A stretch of 64,000 bases of DNA, taken from the NCBI GenBank assembly GCA_965153355.1, contig OZ231126.1, positions 92,070,001 through 92,134,000 on the forward strand, in the 5' to 3' direction. Below are positions 22,801-36,219 of the stretch, one piece after another (position 1 is the stretch's first letter; each line of letters starts with the position of its first letter). The stretch is from Flaccisagitta enflata (taxonomy: Eukaryota > Chaetognatha > Sagittoidea > Aphragmophora). The translations under genes were made by a program, and so were the position numbers. Under the pieces are notes generated by a model. It was not told where the DNA came from, did not search any database, and saw only the letters and a program-made list of their open reading frames with translations.

Positions 22801-23551
22801 AACGTATCAGATCGGTTAGATAACAAAGCGCACCTGATCATATGAAATAGGATGAGAGATAAAGGGACGAACGTAAATACATGTAGTTGACGATATATAG
22901 CAGGTAGGATAGCACTGATCGGTATGAAATGAATCGTCTTTAACTACAGCAGCCTAAGCTTCTCATCTCTTCATGTTCGCTTCTTGCCTGCACATAAAGG
23001 AGTTAGCTGTGGGTGTGCGGCTCAAGGCGGTTGGCGTAACAATAATGCGCGTGTCACTTTCAGGATCAAGAGCACCGACGCGCGCTCAGAAATCCTCCGT
23101 TAAAGATTGGGCCCATCAACGCAACGGACGAGTTTAGAGCGCCATTGTATGCACAAAACGGATGTAATAAATGACGCAGAATAATTTGAGTTCATCAGAT
23201 AAAATTTATCTGCCTCTTACTCTTAGTTCATTGAGATGTGCGCCCAGGTTCTACATCTCCAAGCCTTTTTCTCATAGTCAGATTCTTCATAACTGATTAA
23301 ATCCAGTTGGAATTCATCGTCAGTTTATCATTCCCATCCGGGAAAATCAAGTCTAGGCAGTTTAGGCTACTTCAAGCGAGGATTAATAAACCGACCGAAA
23401 AAGTCTAAACCTAATCAACGAAATGTGCATAAAAACAGGGCCGGATACACGCATACCAAAGTCGCATGTAGATGGGCAGGGGTAGTGATAGAGATAGTCA
23501 CTAGGGCATTTGGGCCTGGGTTGGCACGCTAATTTAAGCCAATTGAAAAAA
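22801..23551. other. Stretch without a recognisable gene
   Basis: No coding exon is visible. A diverged SINE-sized fragment starts GGGCCGGATACACGCATACC at about 23441. The rest looks unique. Confidence 0.5.
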
Positions 23552-23640
23552 GCTTCAAAATTACAGTCCCCGACTGGGGACTGTAATTTTTGAAGCTTTC
23601 TCGTCGCGTAAACGCGACTCGAGAAGATACACTACAAAAG

Positions 23641-23701
<61 letters not shown>

Positions 23702-24168
23702 CAAAAAAAAAAAAATTTCAAAAAAAAAAAAATTTCAAAAAAATAAAAATAAAAAATTTCAAAAAAAAAAAAAAAAAGAAAAATTTTGAAAAAATAATCG
23801 ATGTCCATGATGGCAGGCATACCTTAAAGACCATGACGGCATACCTTAAAGACCATGACGGCATACCTTAAAGTCCATGACAGCATACCTTAAAGTCCAT
23901 GACGGCATACCTTAAAGTCCATGACGGCATACCTTAAAGTCCATGACGGCACACCTCGAACATTAAACACTGAAGTCCAAGAAGGCAAACCTTGGTCCTT
24001 GGAGTCCTTGACGGCAAACCTTTTTTTAGAGGAATAGCATGGGTTATTTTATGCAATATTAGCAATATCTGTTTTTAAAACAGTCCACGGGAAGAAAAAA
24101 CACACACTGTCTGTGTGTGTGTGTGTGCGTGCGTGTGTGCGTGTGTGTGCGCGTGCGTGTGTGTGCGC

Positions 24169-24222
<54 letters not shown>

Positions 24223-24970
24223 CCCCACAACAGTAATATATTACTACATAAACAAGTTTATATCTCATAAACCAGACTTCAGATTTAATTCGAATTTTGC
24301 AGGAGCTGTTAATTGACGTTATTTACCTGTTTACTAAGTTTTAAAAAAATTCATAAACTTTTTCTACCCTTTGCCTATGAAAACTGCTTAAGTCCTAGTA
24401 ACATATTACTACATTAATAAGCTAATATCTCATAAACCAGGCTTCAGATTTAATTCGAATTTTGCAGGGGTTGTTTATTTACTATCCTCTACTTGTATAC
24501 CAAATTAAAAAAAAATTCATAAACTTTTACTACCCTTTGCCTATGTAAACTGCCTAAGTTCTAGTAATATATGACTACATAAATAAGCTAATATCTTATA
24601 AACCAGGCTTCAGATTTAATTCGAATTTTGCAGGGGTGGTTTATTTACTATCCTCTACTTGTATACCAAATTAGAAAAAAATTCACATACTTTTACTACC
24701 CTCTACCTATGTAAACCACCTAAGTCCCAGCTAAATATTACTACAAAAATAATAGGCAAAGGGTAGTAAAAGTTTATGAATTTTTTTGAAAATTGGTACA
24801 CAAGCTCCTATTGACCTATAAACAACACCGGCAAAGTTTCATAAAATTCTGAAGTCTGGATCCAAAGATATGAGAAGGTCTTAAACAGACTCACCCACCC
24901 ACCCACGAACAGACTTACACGATGAGGTCCACCTCATAGTCCACCGACGAAAACTGTTCGTCGGGGACAA
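23552..24970 (+). mobile_element. Carrier (HINE/pearl-like) element, copy 2, uninterrupted
   Basis: The 5' palindrome AAGCTTCAAAATTACAG/TCCCC..GGGGACTGTAATT (GTCCCCGAC at 23566-23574) is followed by poly-A, the 22-bp CATGACGGCATACC repeats, a GT run, three to four 165-bp core repeats and the terminal hairpin with GTCGGGGAC at 24960-24968. It is 1.4 kb long and serves as the unoccupied reference for the 10-kb insertion at CTA (24244-24246). Confidence 0.6.
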
Positions 24971-24989
24971 AAATCTGAACAGTATCTGG

Positions 24990-25980
24990 GTCCGCGACGG
25001 AGGGGGGTTAAAGATCACTAATTCCATAAGATCGCTATGACCAAAAGATCGCTAACCCTGTAAGTTCGCTGAAACTAAAAATCTTTACATTTAGAGCCTC
25101 CATACAAAGTTTCATGCAAATCCGTTAAAAAATGGCAAAGTTATGCACGTTTTTCACTTTTAGGCTAGTAGGGTGGTTGGGTGGTAGGCTGGTTAGGAAA
25201 AATAGTGTGCATATGTTGAGTTCTTCCATTTAGAGACTCCAAACCGAGTTTCAACCAAATTGCTTGAAAAATGTCCAATTTATGCAAGTTTTTCACTTTT
25301 AGACTGGTAAGCTGGTTGGGCGGTAAGTTGGTTCGGCCGGTTAGCATGCTCAAACATGAATAAATCACATACATGTGTTGAGTCCTTCCATTTAGAGACT
25401 CCATACCAAATTTCAACCAAATTGGTTGAAAAACGCTCAAGATATGCACATTTTTCACTTTAGGCTGGTAGGCTGGTTGGGTGGTAGGCTGGTTTGACAG
25501 GATAAATAGTGTGCATATGTTGAGTTCTTCTGTTCAGAGACTCCATACAAAGTTTCAACCAAATTGGTTGAAAAATGCAAATTTTGCAAATTTTCACTTT
25601 TTCTTCGGTAAGCTGGTTGGATGGTAGGTTGGTTTGGCCGGTTAGCAAGCTCATATGCATATAAATCACATACATATGTTGAGTCCTTCCATTTAGAGAC
25701 TCCATACTAAATTTCAACCAAATCGGTTGAAAAATGCCAAAGTTATGCACGTTTTTCACTTTTAGGTTGGTTGGGCCGGTTGGGTTGGTCGGATCACAAA
25801 AATCGGATAGGATGTAAAGCGCCTTACCTTAGTACAACTTCCCACCAAATATGAACCAAATCGGTCAAAGCATAAAAAAGTTATCCATTTTTCAAAATCC
25901 GTAACGACAACGACAACGACGACGACACCCACCCGCCTTGAATTATAGTCCGCGTCGGAATGATATTCCGTCGCGGACAA
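24990..25980 (+). mobile_element. Sister carrier family with 12-bp inverted ends and a 3' hairpin
   Basis: It starts GTCCGCGACGGA (24990-25001) and ends with the inverted TCCGTCGCGGAC (25967-25978). The 3' end folds as GTCCGCGTCGGAA-TGATA-TTCCGTCGCGGAC, a 13-bp stem with one mismatch. The body holds four or five 147-162-bp repeats (AGAGACTCCATACCAAATTTC, GGTAGGCTGGTTGGG). The architecture matches the 165-bp core family with a different sequence. It begins 21 bp after the end of carrier copy 2. Confidence 0.6.
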
Positions 25981-26258
25981 AAAGCCGGACCATAGGTCGA
26001 TCTTTTTGCCAGTTAGCCCTATGTCGCACTGAAAATTAGCATAGAATTTGCTACCCATGCCCAATGAATCATGATTTTTATGAAATGAAATTAACTGAAA
26101 TTTTTTTCTTGGGTGTAAACAATAAAGATGTGAATCGATACATTTTGCATGGATAATCTTTCACATGCCAGTTTTAACCCTAAACTGCACATTTTATGGA
26201 TGAAAAATAGACAAAAAACATGGAAAAATTCAATTTGTTACTGTACCATGACCTACAC

Positions 26259-26398
26259 AGAATTACAAATTTGCCTCAAAGATCAAAATATCAACAAAAT
26301 AAGAACATAGCGCGATCCCTAAATCATGTACTGAGCGCGCTATGTTCTTATTTTGTTGATATTTTGATTTTCTATGCAAATTTGTAATTCTGTCTAAG
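26259..26398. repeat. Palindromic foldback
   Basis: CAGAATTACAAATTTGC ... GATCAAAATATCAACAAAAT, then AAGAACATAGCGCG, is mirrored by CGCGCTATGTTCTTATTTTG ... GCAAATTTGTAATTCTG. Arms are about 60 bp and the centre is ATCCCTAAATCATGTACTGAG. Confidence 0.8.
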
Positions 26399-27711
26399 CA
26401 TAAATGAGATGATTGTAAATAATTTCTTCACTTTTTTGGCGCTTTATCATCAAATTTCTTTCAATCATTTTGCATTTATCTCATTTGGCGATTACAGTAT
26501 GGAGGTCCTTCATAACTTAACATTTCAAGGTTGTAAAAAAATGATAGAGATATTGACTGAAGCAAAATCAATGATGAAAATGGTAACTACGTCCTCTGGG
26601 TAAGTTCTTCCGGGTTAATTTTCAGTGCGTCCTATTGTCAAGAAAAAATTTCATTTACAGTCACAGCAACATATTTCAGAAGCCACTCTATATCACAAGT
26701 TATTCACGTTGTGCAGTAGCAACTCATTAATCGGGAAAAAAGTCGAAGTCAGTCCCACATTCTTGTTGGACGAACTAATAATAACAAGGCTAGATATTGG
26801 ATAAATGGCAACCTTAGTTGAATGCATGTGGGCAGGGTCTGTATTTGAGGTCCCTTGAGGATTTGGGCAGGAGCAGCTAGGTTAAAGACTGCAATGACAT
26901 GAAAACTAGTGAAATGTGATGGACCATCCAACTGACCAATAGATGGACAAATAATCGGGGTGTTGACTGTGGGCAACGATCTTTGTTTGCGGCCAATTTG
27001 TGGGCAACGATCTTTGTTTGCGGCCAATTTGAGGGCAACTACCTAGGAAAAAGTATATCTACACCTGGGATACAATATGATTTAGTGACCTAATATTCAT
27101 TTTATCATGTGTTAACATATAAAATAACTTGTTTTTTAATAAAAAATTCTTATGAAAGTTTTTGGAAGCAATATCTAAAGCCATTCGAACTTTTTATAAA
27201 GGATATGGTATTATCACTCAAAGGCAAATTTACAATTTGGGAAGAAGTTTATATTTATATCTGCCATTTCCAAATGTACATAACCACAGAAACCAAGATG
27301 AGTACATCTTGTAGATTTTTTGCTGAAGATAATTTTGTTTTTTAAAATATTGTACTAGCTGCTCTACAAGCGGAGATATGTTGATTTAAAGCTGTCTATA
27401 ATTTCTGCATTTTGCTGTATTATATATTTACTTGATTTTGAAAATGAATGTCTTATACATTTTTGCTTGTAATTTCTAAACGGTTTATGATACACCGACC
27501 AGATTGAATTCATTTTGAAGATCTTTTGATGATGTTTAATTTGTTTTTTTTTAAATCTATCGAGCATTCTTAGAAGCAGAGATATCCTTGGTAGAAGGTG
27601 TAGATATACTTTTTTCCTAGATGGTACATCAGCCATTTTGTGAAGAATTAAAAAAAATACTGACATGTATTAGCTAATTCCATTTTAATTTTTAAATAAA
27701 AGAAGGCTTGA

Positions 27712-27905
27712 TATACGGCTACCCAAGTCGCGTGCGGGTTGGCAGCGAAAGTTATGTAAAAAGGCAAACAAAGCATTGAGGCAGGAGCAGTAATGCAAAA
27801 ACTAACTGCAGATGCCAAATAAACTAAGCTTTACTGATTGGCCAACAGACACATGGATAGACCGACGGTCATAGCGGGTTATAGAGTCGCATGCACGCAA
27901 CTCAA
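27712..27905 (+). mobile_element. Diverged SINE-sized element
   Basis: GATATACGGCTACCCAAGTC, GCGTGCGGGTTGGCAG, GAGGCAGGAGCAG, GACCGACGG and GAGTCGCATGCACGCAACTC follow the order of the family at 31583-31763, but the sequence is clearly more diverged. Confidence 0.5.
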
Positions 27906-28220
27906 AAAAAGGTGTTTCCATAGATACCAAACATGCAGTCCGTTTGCGTCTATTTGGCCCGTCAAATCCATGATGGTATTAATTTTCCCAATAATTGCTC
28001 TTAGCAAAGGCTCACAGTTTTGTCTCTCGCCATTCTTCGCCACATATAAAATCATTTCCGAAAACAGATTTGAATTCACCGTCAGCTAATCTACTAGGTG
28101 GTGTGGCGTGTTTTCACGAGTTGGTCTCTTGCTAAACTCAGGAGACGATTTTCAAGGCACTTCTCTATTTTCTTTCAAATATTTGGATTTTCATCGCGAA
28201 AAAAGACACAGGGTTAGACT

Positions 28221-30412
28221 CTGGGCCGGATCAACCATTTGCTAGGCCCTGGGCACTTGGAGGGCCGAGGCCCCCCTCCCCCATGCCCCATTAAAGCATT
28301 CCACTCTGAGACAAACTTCTCTGTACTGGCTATTGTTTTTTGGGCTGCCAAAATCCAATGTGATATAGAACACAGGCGGGAATTTCCTTGCGTACATATG
28401 ACAGTGGACAACATAACATCAAAACCAAAAAATAAGGACAAGAGCCTTGGGAGCTCTTACTGAAGTTTAATGCGCACCCCTCACTACTATCCTTAGAATT
28501 ATCAAAATCCATCTCAACCCTTACCAAAGAGCAACTCATCAGATACAAACCAACAGCAAGAAAAACCCATAATTGTCGGCTATTTATGAAATATGCAAGT
28601 GACAAGAAAGAGTACCAGATATCTGCGTTGAACGCCACTTCATTCCTCACATATATCCCCCCCCCCAGGTCTTCCAGTCACCCCTCTCAGACAGTCTACA
28701 TCAGGGAGACCCAAATCATCACTATCATCTGCACTTCGAGTATTTTGTATTGCGCAAAGTACATCTCGGGCCAAAGTTTCAGACTCATCATCTTGGGCCG
28801 AAGATTCAGATTCATCTTGGGCCAAAGTTTCAGATTCATGTTTTGGGGGTACTTGCATCTGTACCAAAAAATTGAATCATTTTGGTGTTTTTGCCCAAAT
28901 CTCCTTTTCCTTTTTTATTTCTTTTTCATCTTTTACTTTGATTTTAGAGCAGCCTGATGTATGATTACGTCCTGTCACTTTACCAACCTTTTCTAACCAT
29001 AAGAAACTAAGACTAACACAGGAAGAAAGATAGAATTTTTTTTTCTTGATTTTACTAGAGGCAAGCAATTTAGCGATTCTTTCATTTTCATTACAGACAT
29101 CTTTTTTCTTCTTTATGATAATTGCAAAAAATTGAGATAAGTAGTTCATGAACAGTTGATGAACAGTTGATGTACAGTTGATGTACAGTAGCTTGTACCG
29201 AAATGACAATAAACAATAATATCAGAATTCTACAAGTAGTTCTTGTTGTGGGGCTGTCTTGGGCTTCTAATGACATCAATTTCAGTTTGAAAATTTTGCA
29301 TCTTGCTGTCCGCGCCTTACCTTGAAATTTCCTTTAGCCTATAGGAAACCAAAAAATTCAAGTTACTAAAATATTATTTTTGACTGCAGATTTGAAATCT
29401 GCATGAAAAATTGATAATTGAAAGTGCTCTTCTTTTTTCAAAATTCCTTCGGGATCATAGTCAAATTTCATCTTAAAGATATGATAAAAAGGTAAGTTCG
29501 GCGATTTTACAAAGAAATAAAAGAGAAAGGTAAGTTTTGCAAACTTCAACGCTTATTTTGAGCATCTTCTTGTTGGAATATTGAAAAAAGGAAAGCACTT
29601 TCAATTAACAGTTTTTGCTGCAGATTTCAAATCTGCAGTCAAAACAGATATTTAAGCACTTTGAAATTTTTGGTTTCCCATAGAGGTAGGTTTTACCAAG
29701 GGTAAGATGCGGAAAGCTTAAAGTAGGATTTGAGTGGCAAAACTGATCTTAACAGGAGCCCAACACAGCCCCACAGCATAAAGTGCATGTAGAATGCCAA
29801 ATTTATCACTTTCTGTCATTTAGGTACAAGCTAATGTACAGTGTACAGTGGAGATTCGGTTTAAGAAATTTCTAGGGACTGACTATTTTTGTCTTTCAAA
29901 TCCAAAATCCCTTAAATTGAATTCATTATCTTTTTAAGAATTTTCTTTGTTGGTTACTAATGATTACCAAATTCATAGTGTAATCTTGTCCTTAGGCTGG
30001 AATTATATTCATCAGCGCTGATTGTGTTAGTTCATAGCAGGAAATTCATTATATAAGAAATGCCTTATGTTTTTAAAGAAATGCCTTATGTTTTTAAAGA
30101 AATTTTTTTTTGAAAATGATCTCAAATACAAATTTAAAGAAAAAATTTCCCTTCTTTAAGGGATTTTTTTTCAAAAATTTGTCTCTTAAATTCGAACATC
30201 CATTAAGTAGCGGTTCCTTAAAGGTTTTTCAACACTAGAAAAGCCTAAAAAAATTTGAGACCAGACTGTGTTATCTCTTAAATGCAGATATACCTTAAAT
30301 AGAGGTGCCACTAAGGTGGGATTCCACTGTATTCAATGAAAACTGAAATGAGGCAACTCTGAGAAGTTTGCAGGATCTGATGATTGTCTCTGTTTTTTTT
30401 TTTCTTTTTCTC

Positions 30413-30443
<31 letters not shown>

Positions 30444-30575
30444 CATTTTCTTTTTTTTGCTCTTTTTTTTTCTTTCCTTTAGCCCTTCTCTTTTTTTTCC
30501 TCCCAGGCGCGAGGCCCCCCCAAAGCGCGAGGCCGGGGGCTTAGCCCTTTTAGCCCTTAGGTTGATCCAGCCCAG
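28221..30575. mobile_element. hAT-like DNA-transposon relic
   Basis: Inverted ends: CTGGGCCGGATCAACC at 28221-28236 and GGTTGATCCAGCCCAG at 30560-30575 (15 of 16 match), both followed inward by GGCCC/GGGCC-rich sequence with CGAGGCCCCCC. Such GGCCGGATTAACC-like ends are familiar from some hAT groups. Minus-strand remnants (HESETLAQDESESSAQDD) recall transposase N-terminal regions, but no intact frame is present. No clear 8-bp target duplication was found. Confidence 0.4.
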
Positions 30576-30584
30576 CCAATTGCC

Positions 30585-31168
30585 TATGTAAACTGCTCAA
30601 GTCCTTGTAACATATCACTACATTATTAAGCTAATATCCCATAAACCAGACTTCGGATTTAATTCGAATTTTGCAGGGGTTGTTTATTTGCTACCCTCTA
30701 CTTGTACACCAAATTAGAAAAAAATTCACATGCCTTTACTACCCTTTGCCTATGTAAATTGCCTAAGTCCTTGTAACATATTACTACATTATTAAGCTAA
30801 TATCTTATAAACCAGACCAGATTTAATTCAATTTTTGCAGGGGTTGTTTATTTATTACCCTCTACTTGTATACAAAATTCAAAAAAAATTCAAATACCTT
30901 TACTACCCACTACCTATGTAAACCACATAAGTCCCAGCTAAATATTACTACAAAAATAATTTGCAAAGGGTAGTAAAAGTTTATGAATTTTTTTGAAAAT
31001 TGGTACGCAAGCTCCTATTGACCTATAAACAACACTAGCAAAGTTTCATAAAATTCTGAAGTCTGGTACAAAACGTCAAAAGATATGAGAAGGTTTTACA
31101 CAAACGAACAAACAAACAGACAGACTAAGCATCAGGTCCACCGACAAAAACTGTTCGTCGGGGACAAA
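30585..31168 (+). mobile_element. Carrier element 3' fragment
   Basis: Three core repeats (CTAATATCCCATAAACCAGACTTC and variants) are followed by the 3' hairpin with GTCGGGGAC at 31157-31165. No 5' palindrome is present. It abuts the right end of the hAT-like relic. Confidence 0.55.
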
Positions 31169-31582
31169 AAGCAAATGTTTTAATCATTTGGCTCTTATTT
31201 CTAAACAAATAAAGATACAGGAACCAGCTTGATCTCATTTGATAGATTTTTTGATGATGCATATTTTAAAAAAAAGAGAGCATCTCTCTGCGATTAAAAT
31301 CAAGCAAGTTATGACACTTTAAAGCTGTCCTGTATTTATGGCCCAGATGGTAGAAGTGCTATGGCGCACCTAAAAAGAACCTGCAATTAGGTCATATGTG
31401 TCATTTTTTGTCATTTTGGCCCATTTTTGCCACCTATATGGAGACTAAGTCACTTGTGGGGTCATCTGGGATGCCATTTAAGGTCCTCAGGGACTTCATC
31501 CCACTATACTCCAACTATGATTTCACAGCCAGTCCCCTATTTGACTATAATATATTTATAAAACACTTGTTAGTTAAAACAA

Positions 31583-31763
31583 GGCCGGATACACGGCTAC
31601 CCCAGTCACGTGCGGGTCGGCAGGAGCCGTAATTGAGGTCACCAGATCATTTGGGCAGAAGCAGTGAAGCCAAAAATCCCAAAAACCCAAAAAAGTGGGA
31701 CGGACCAACGGACTGACGGACGGACCGACAAAGCGGGGTGTAGAGCCGCGTAGCACGCGACTA
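31583..31763 (+). mobile_element. SINE-sized repetitive element
   Basis: It runs GGCCGGATACACGGCTACCC, CAGTCACGTGCGGGTCGGCA, CCAAAAATCCCAAAAACCC, then GGACGGACCGACAAAGCGGG and ends GCACGCGACTA. It is flanked by AAAACAA. Similar copies at 37927-38132 and 55221-55397 run in the opposite direction. No clear tRNA-like A/B boxes were recognised. Confidence 0.65.
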
Positions 31764-34700
31764 ATTAGCAAAAATCATCATTTTGCAGTGATTCTGGAGG
31801 GTCAATACTAGCAAAATCTCCTGTATCATACCCTAAATGGATGATCACATATCAGGTTATGCACATTTGAATGAGTTAGAGGATTTCTTATCATTTCCTA
31901 AAGCAACTGGAAGCACAACAAGCTTAAGATTTTTTTATCTTCCAAAATTCCATCAATACAGTATTTTTGGCTCGCCCTTTCAACTTTGATCTTTAATAAC
32001 TCCGGAATGAATTGTCCAACTAGCTTGAAATTTGAAACATAGATTGTGCACATGTAGGTAAGTAATCCCTAAAAAAATGAAGTGAATCAGATCACAGGAA
32101 CTGTTTTTATCAAACCTAGAAAAATATCCTATTTTGGCAATTTGAGAAAAAAAATTTAAGGGGTGGTAGTAGCCAATTTTTTTTTGGAAGCAAAAATTTA
32201 TCAGTTACTTAGTTTGTATATGAAATTTCAAGAAAAATGGTTCACAAAAAAAAATTCATAGGAAAAAATTTTTTTACTAAAAATCATCAAACTTTCAAAA
32301 TCCCATAACTCCTTCAAAATTCAACTATGACCGTTGAAATTTTGCATACACAGTGAAGGTTCTCAGGACTACTATCATGCCAAAAATTATCATGTTAAAC
32401 CAATCATTTAAGAAAATATAGCTATTTTTCATTCTTTTGAATTTTTTTGTTTAGTGTCGTTCCCTTAAAAATTGGCCAAAAATATTTTTCAAAAAATGAA
32501 ATTTGTAGCCCTGGGCATTACCTATATGTAACATAAACGACAAGTTTTGAAATCAATTTTTTGGCCTATAATAGCAATTTTAAGAAAAAAATTTGTTTTG
32601 ACAACCAAAAACAAGAATTGCCCGGAACATTTCCAAACCCTTACTGGGGGTGGAGGTACTAAAGGTGCACACCACAGAAAAATTTCAGATCCCATATCAT
32701 TGTAATTGGAGGGATATGGCTTCCCTCCTTATCACCAGTTTTTCGATTCCGGTACTGTATCCTCCAGTCTAGGTCGTCTTTGCTCCCATTGTACTTAAGA
32801 TTGTTGTCCCTATCTGCCCCTGATGTTCCTGTCAGCCCAATTTGAATATTTCTTACTTTTGGGTATCGGCCCCATAGGGCGGATGTCCTGTAGGACAGTG
32901 ATGAAATTCTGATTTTGGAATGTATATCTGTTGGTAAATCTGTCTAAACATCCTGCCTCACCAATTCCAAAACCTTAAATATTCATAGATTAACATGGAA
33001 AATAAAAGAGATGCAAAATTCCTTTTGAATGACAGAATATTGAAAAAAAATTGAAAAAATGCAAAATTACTATTGGAAAATGTGGAAAATTGCCCAAAAG
33101 ACTTCCTATGCGCCTTCCCAAAACATCTGGAAATTCACCTTTACTCTCACTTCACTTCACTTTACTCCAAGCGAGGCATCCGGTACCGCTGACCAATGCC
33201 TTGCGGGACCCCATGAATGAAATGTAAAAAGTAAATAATAAAAGATGAAAATTAATAGTAATAAGTGACTCATTTATCAAAGTAATCATATTTCTTTTCT
33301 CCAATTCAAAAATTTATCACAAAATATTTACCATGAATGCTAAAAAAGATCATAAAAAAAAACTTTTTCCATCATCAAAAACGGATGGAGGAAGAGGCGG
33401 AGGGCCGGGATATGCATCAGTAGGCGGCGATATCGGAGATTTTTGGCATTTCAACTAAAGTGAGGACGCTGAATAAAATTGTGGAAACCACAAGTCTTCA
33501 GCATTACTCGTTGTGATGTTTTACAAACTTTTTTTTATAAAAAAATGGGGGGGAAAAAAGTAACACTTATTCTACGACTTCTTTCTTAAAGTCATCTCCA
33601 CTGATATTTTTTCTATGTCAGAGTTAACCTTCCAATGTATCATTGCGCGTCAGGGAAGAGAGACAGACTGGTTAAAACCAACAAATAAATGGAGGGACGG
33701 ATACACAGATGCGGAAACAGTTCATCACTTTACTGAAAGGGGATCCGACTGCATGCAGCAGATTTAGTGCCATGGAAAAATTGTTTTAGTGAGAGTTGAC
33801 GCCAATGCGTAACTAACTACAGCATAGTAAAACAGCAATGATGACAAGGAAAATCGCATCATAAAAATCATCCTTACATACATCTTCTTCCGAGTTAGGA
33901 AATAGGAAGTAGATCTAGAGAAAAAAGTGAAATATTTTCCAAACTGTTTGAGTGACATCAATGAAAAAAAAATTGACCATGATATTCCTGAAATGCTTAA
34001 GATTAAGAAAAAATGTAATTGTCTATGCTTAAGTTGACCTTTATGTCCCCAAACTTTAACTCTGAATGCAAGAACAGAAAATTGTATCAAACATCGTATA
34101 AAAATCGGGGTTGCTTTAACCTAGTGTTATTCCGACGCAATCCAAAGCAGATTTTCAAGCTCTTCCCATCGATGCTACCAACGGAACTATAGAGACCAGC
34201 GTTTGGCAATGCCGATGATATCTTACAGGTAGTTGAATTCGAAATCAGAGCAAAATCAGAACTATTTCTCGTGACTAGAAGTTTTATTTCAAGCGCTAGC
34301 ATCAGGTCCCGGGAATTCGGGGCAAGGTGATGTCCCGGCATGTCGGGACCTCGGGACCCAAGTCCCGCCAGGCATTGCCGCTGACCATGCGGATCCTTGG
34401 ATGACTAGCTAGTTAAGGCTTCCTAAACTTCCGATGACCATTTATATAAGCAACGTTTGAAATAAGAAGATACATAGCAGTTGTGTGTATTTTTGAGTAG
34501 ACTATAGGCGATAATTGACTACAATTTTGTTTTTTTAATCCATCAGGAGCCTAAAAATCATCTAGCATAAAAAAAAACCTATGGTCTGCTTACTTTCAGT
34601 AGATTGATGGTTTTAAGAGAATTGGCACGAAATTAACACAGATATATCACTGACAAAAGCTTTTCTAAAACGCTCCAGTGAAAATTACATTCACATCTAA

Positions 34701-35920
34701 GGTCAATCCTCTCCGCAGAGTTCGTATTAAAGCAACAAGGGGCAAAGGAAAAAAAATGAAAGACGGAAAATTAACATGGCTAAAATGCTTTTGCACAAAA
34801 AAATAATTGTATGGACAACTGGAAGAGCACACAACTACATTCAATATGATGGGCTTATCATTATTCACATAAAATGACAAAATGTTCAATTTCAAAAAGA
34901 GCAATAGATGAACGTAGTATACAAGCTAAAGAACCAAGACCAGTTTACAAAATTATATAGCTTCCCAAAAATCACAAATTCCATCCATCAGGCATCAAAC
35001 GGCGTCATCCGAGAAGACATGTTGGGTATCATTGGAGCGCATTGCGCGAAGTTAAATTTACAATTCACACATACAGTGGTTAAGAGCAACTTGTTACATA
35101 CATTATTAAATTATGTACCGTTGTCCAAAGACCGAATTAGTCCAAATTATCGATTCCCCTCATGTGCGACGTGAATGTAAGCCCCACCCAACCCGACTAC
35201 AGAGAAAATAACCTAAGGGTACCCTAAAGTAGCCACATGGACATGAAACGGGGGAAGATAAGCCAGAAGAGTGGACGTCGGCCCCGCGGCTTTATCTAGG
35301 ACGGCTATTACAGTTCCGAGCCCTTTCCCTCTTTTAACTGGTATCGACCTTTTAGTGGTACAAACTTGATATTAAAAGGGTTTATGTAAATACCATGTTG
35401 GACGTTGTTGAGATGGTGGCGAAGCAAACGGATCGCAACTCAAATTAACAAGCTTTTGACTAGCAGAAAAATAAATGGACAGACATCACTAAGCTCGTGT
35501 CTCACTTGTTAATATATTTTCAGAGCAATTAAAACAGAAGAAGTACAAATACAGGCTCGAAACAGATGGCAAACTGACAAATGGTTCGGGAAAAAGCAGG
35601 TAATCGAAATCAACCCACAGCTCCTAGCCTGCGTCACTAAGAACTTGTGGGGGTTTGGGAGATGACAATCGACTGATAGTAACAGGATGAGCAAAAAATT
35701 TTGCACAAACATATGAGTATAGAAACAGCACTTCTAGGTGCTTTGAAAAGATAAAATTTGGATAATAACCTCACAACTAATTCTATTGCACACTAGTAAG
35801 GTCCATCATTCACTTGTCTTAGCTGTTCCCATAAGAAGGCATTAAAGTTGAACCGCATAGTCAGATTTTGCAAGAATTTTACCGGCAAAATTTGAAGAGA
35901 TGGAAACTCTACTTTGTCTA
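31764..35920. other. Stretch without a recognisable gene
   Basis: I see no exon-like frame. A collapsed copy of the GATGTCCTGTAGGACA / GGAAATTCACC foldback termini lies at about 32865-33215, and a related end (GCCGCTGACCATGCGGATCC) at 34377-34420. Short frames at 33764-34341 and 34908-35174 show no recognisable motif. Confidence 0.5.
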
Positions 35921-35924
35921 GGGT

Positions 35925-36155
35925 TTTTAGGTGCGCCATAGCACCTCTATGAGAGGCTCTGTCTGTCGGTCGGTTGGTTGGTCGGTTGGTCGGTCACGTC
36001 ACGCTCGAGTTGAAAATCTCGAAAAGAAGCAAAAATCACTGGAAATGATTCAGAAATATTCTTGGATGATTTTTAGATGCGCCACAGCATCTCTATAACT
36101 ATATTAGAAGCTCTGTCCGTCCGTCCGTCCATCCGTCGGTCACGCTCGAATAAAA
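35925..36155. repeat. Two tandem copies of a GGTGCGCCATAGCACC element
   Basis: TTTAGGTGCGCCATAGCACC, TCTATGAGAGGCTCTGTC and a GTCGGTCGG run, then GTCACGCTCGAGT; repeated from about 36073 in diverged form. Fragments also occur at 20450-20575 and 31345-31375. Like the SINE-sized family it carries a TCGG/TCCG run. Confidence 0.55.
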
Positions 36156-36219
36156 AATCGATAAAAATGTTTGAAATCAATAGAAAACTCATTTCGTTCA
36201 TCATAAATGATACTAATAT

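Noticed and set aside
22297-22801. Overlapping open frames on both strands in the CpG-rich region
   Set aside because: Both are low-complexity (poly-Arg/Gly and Pro/Ser/Leu) and lack recognisable domains or convincing splice partners.
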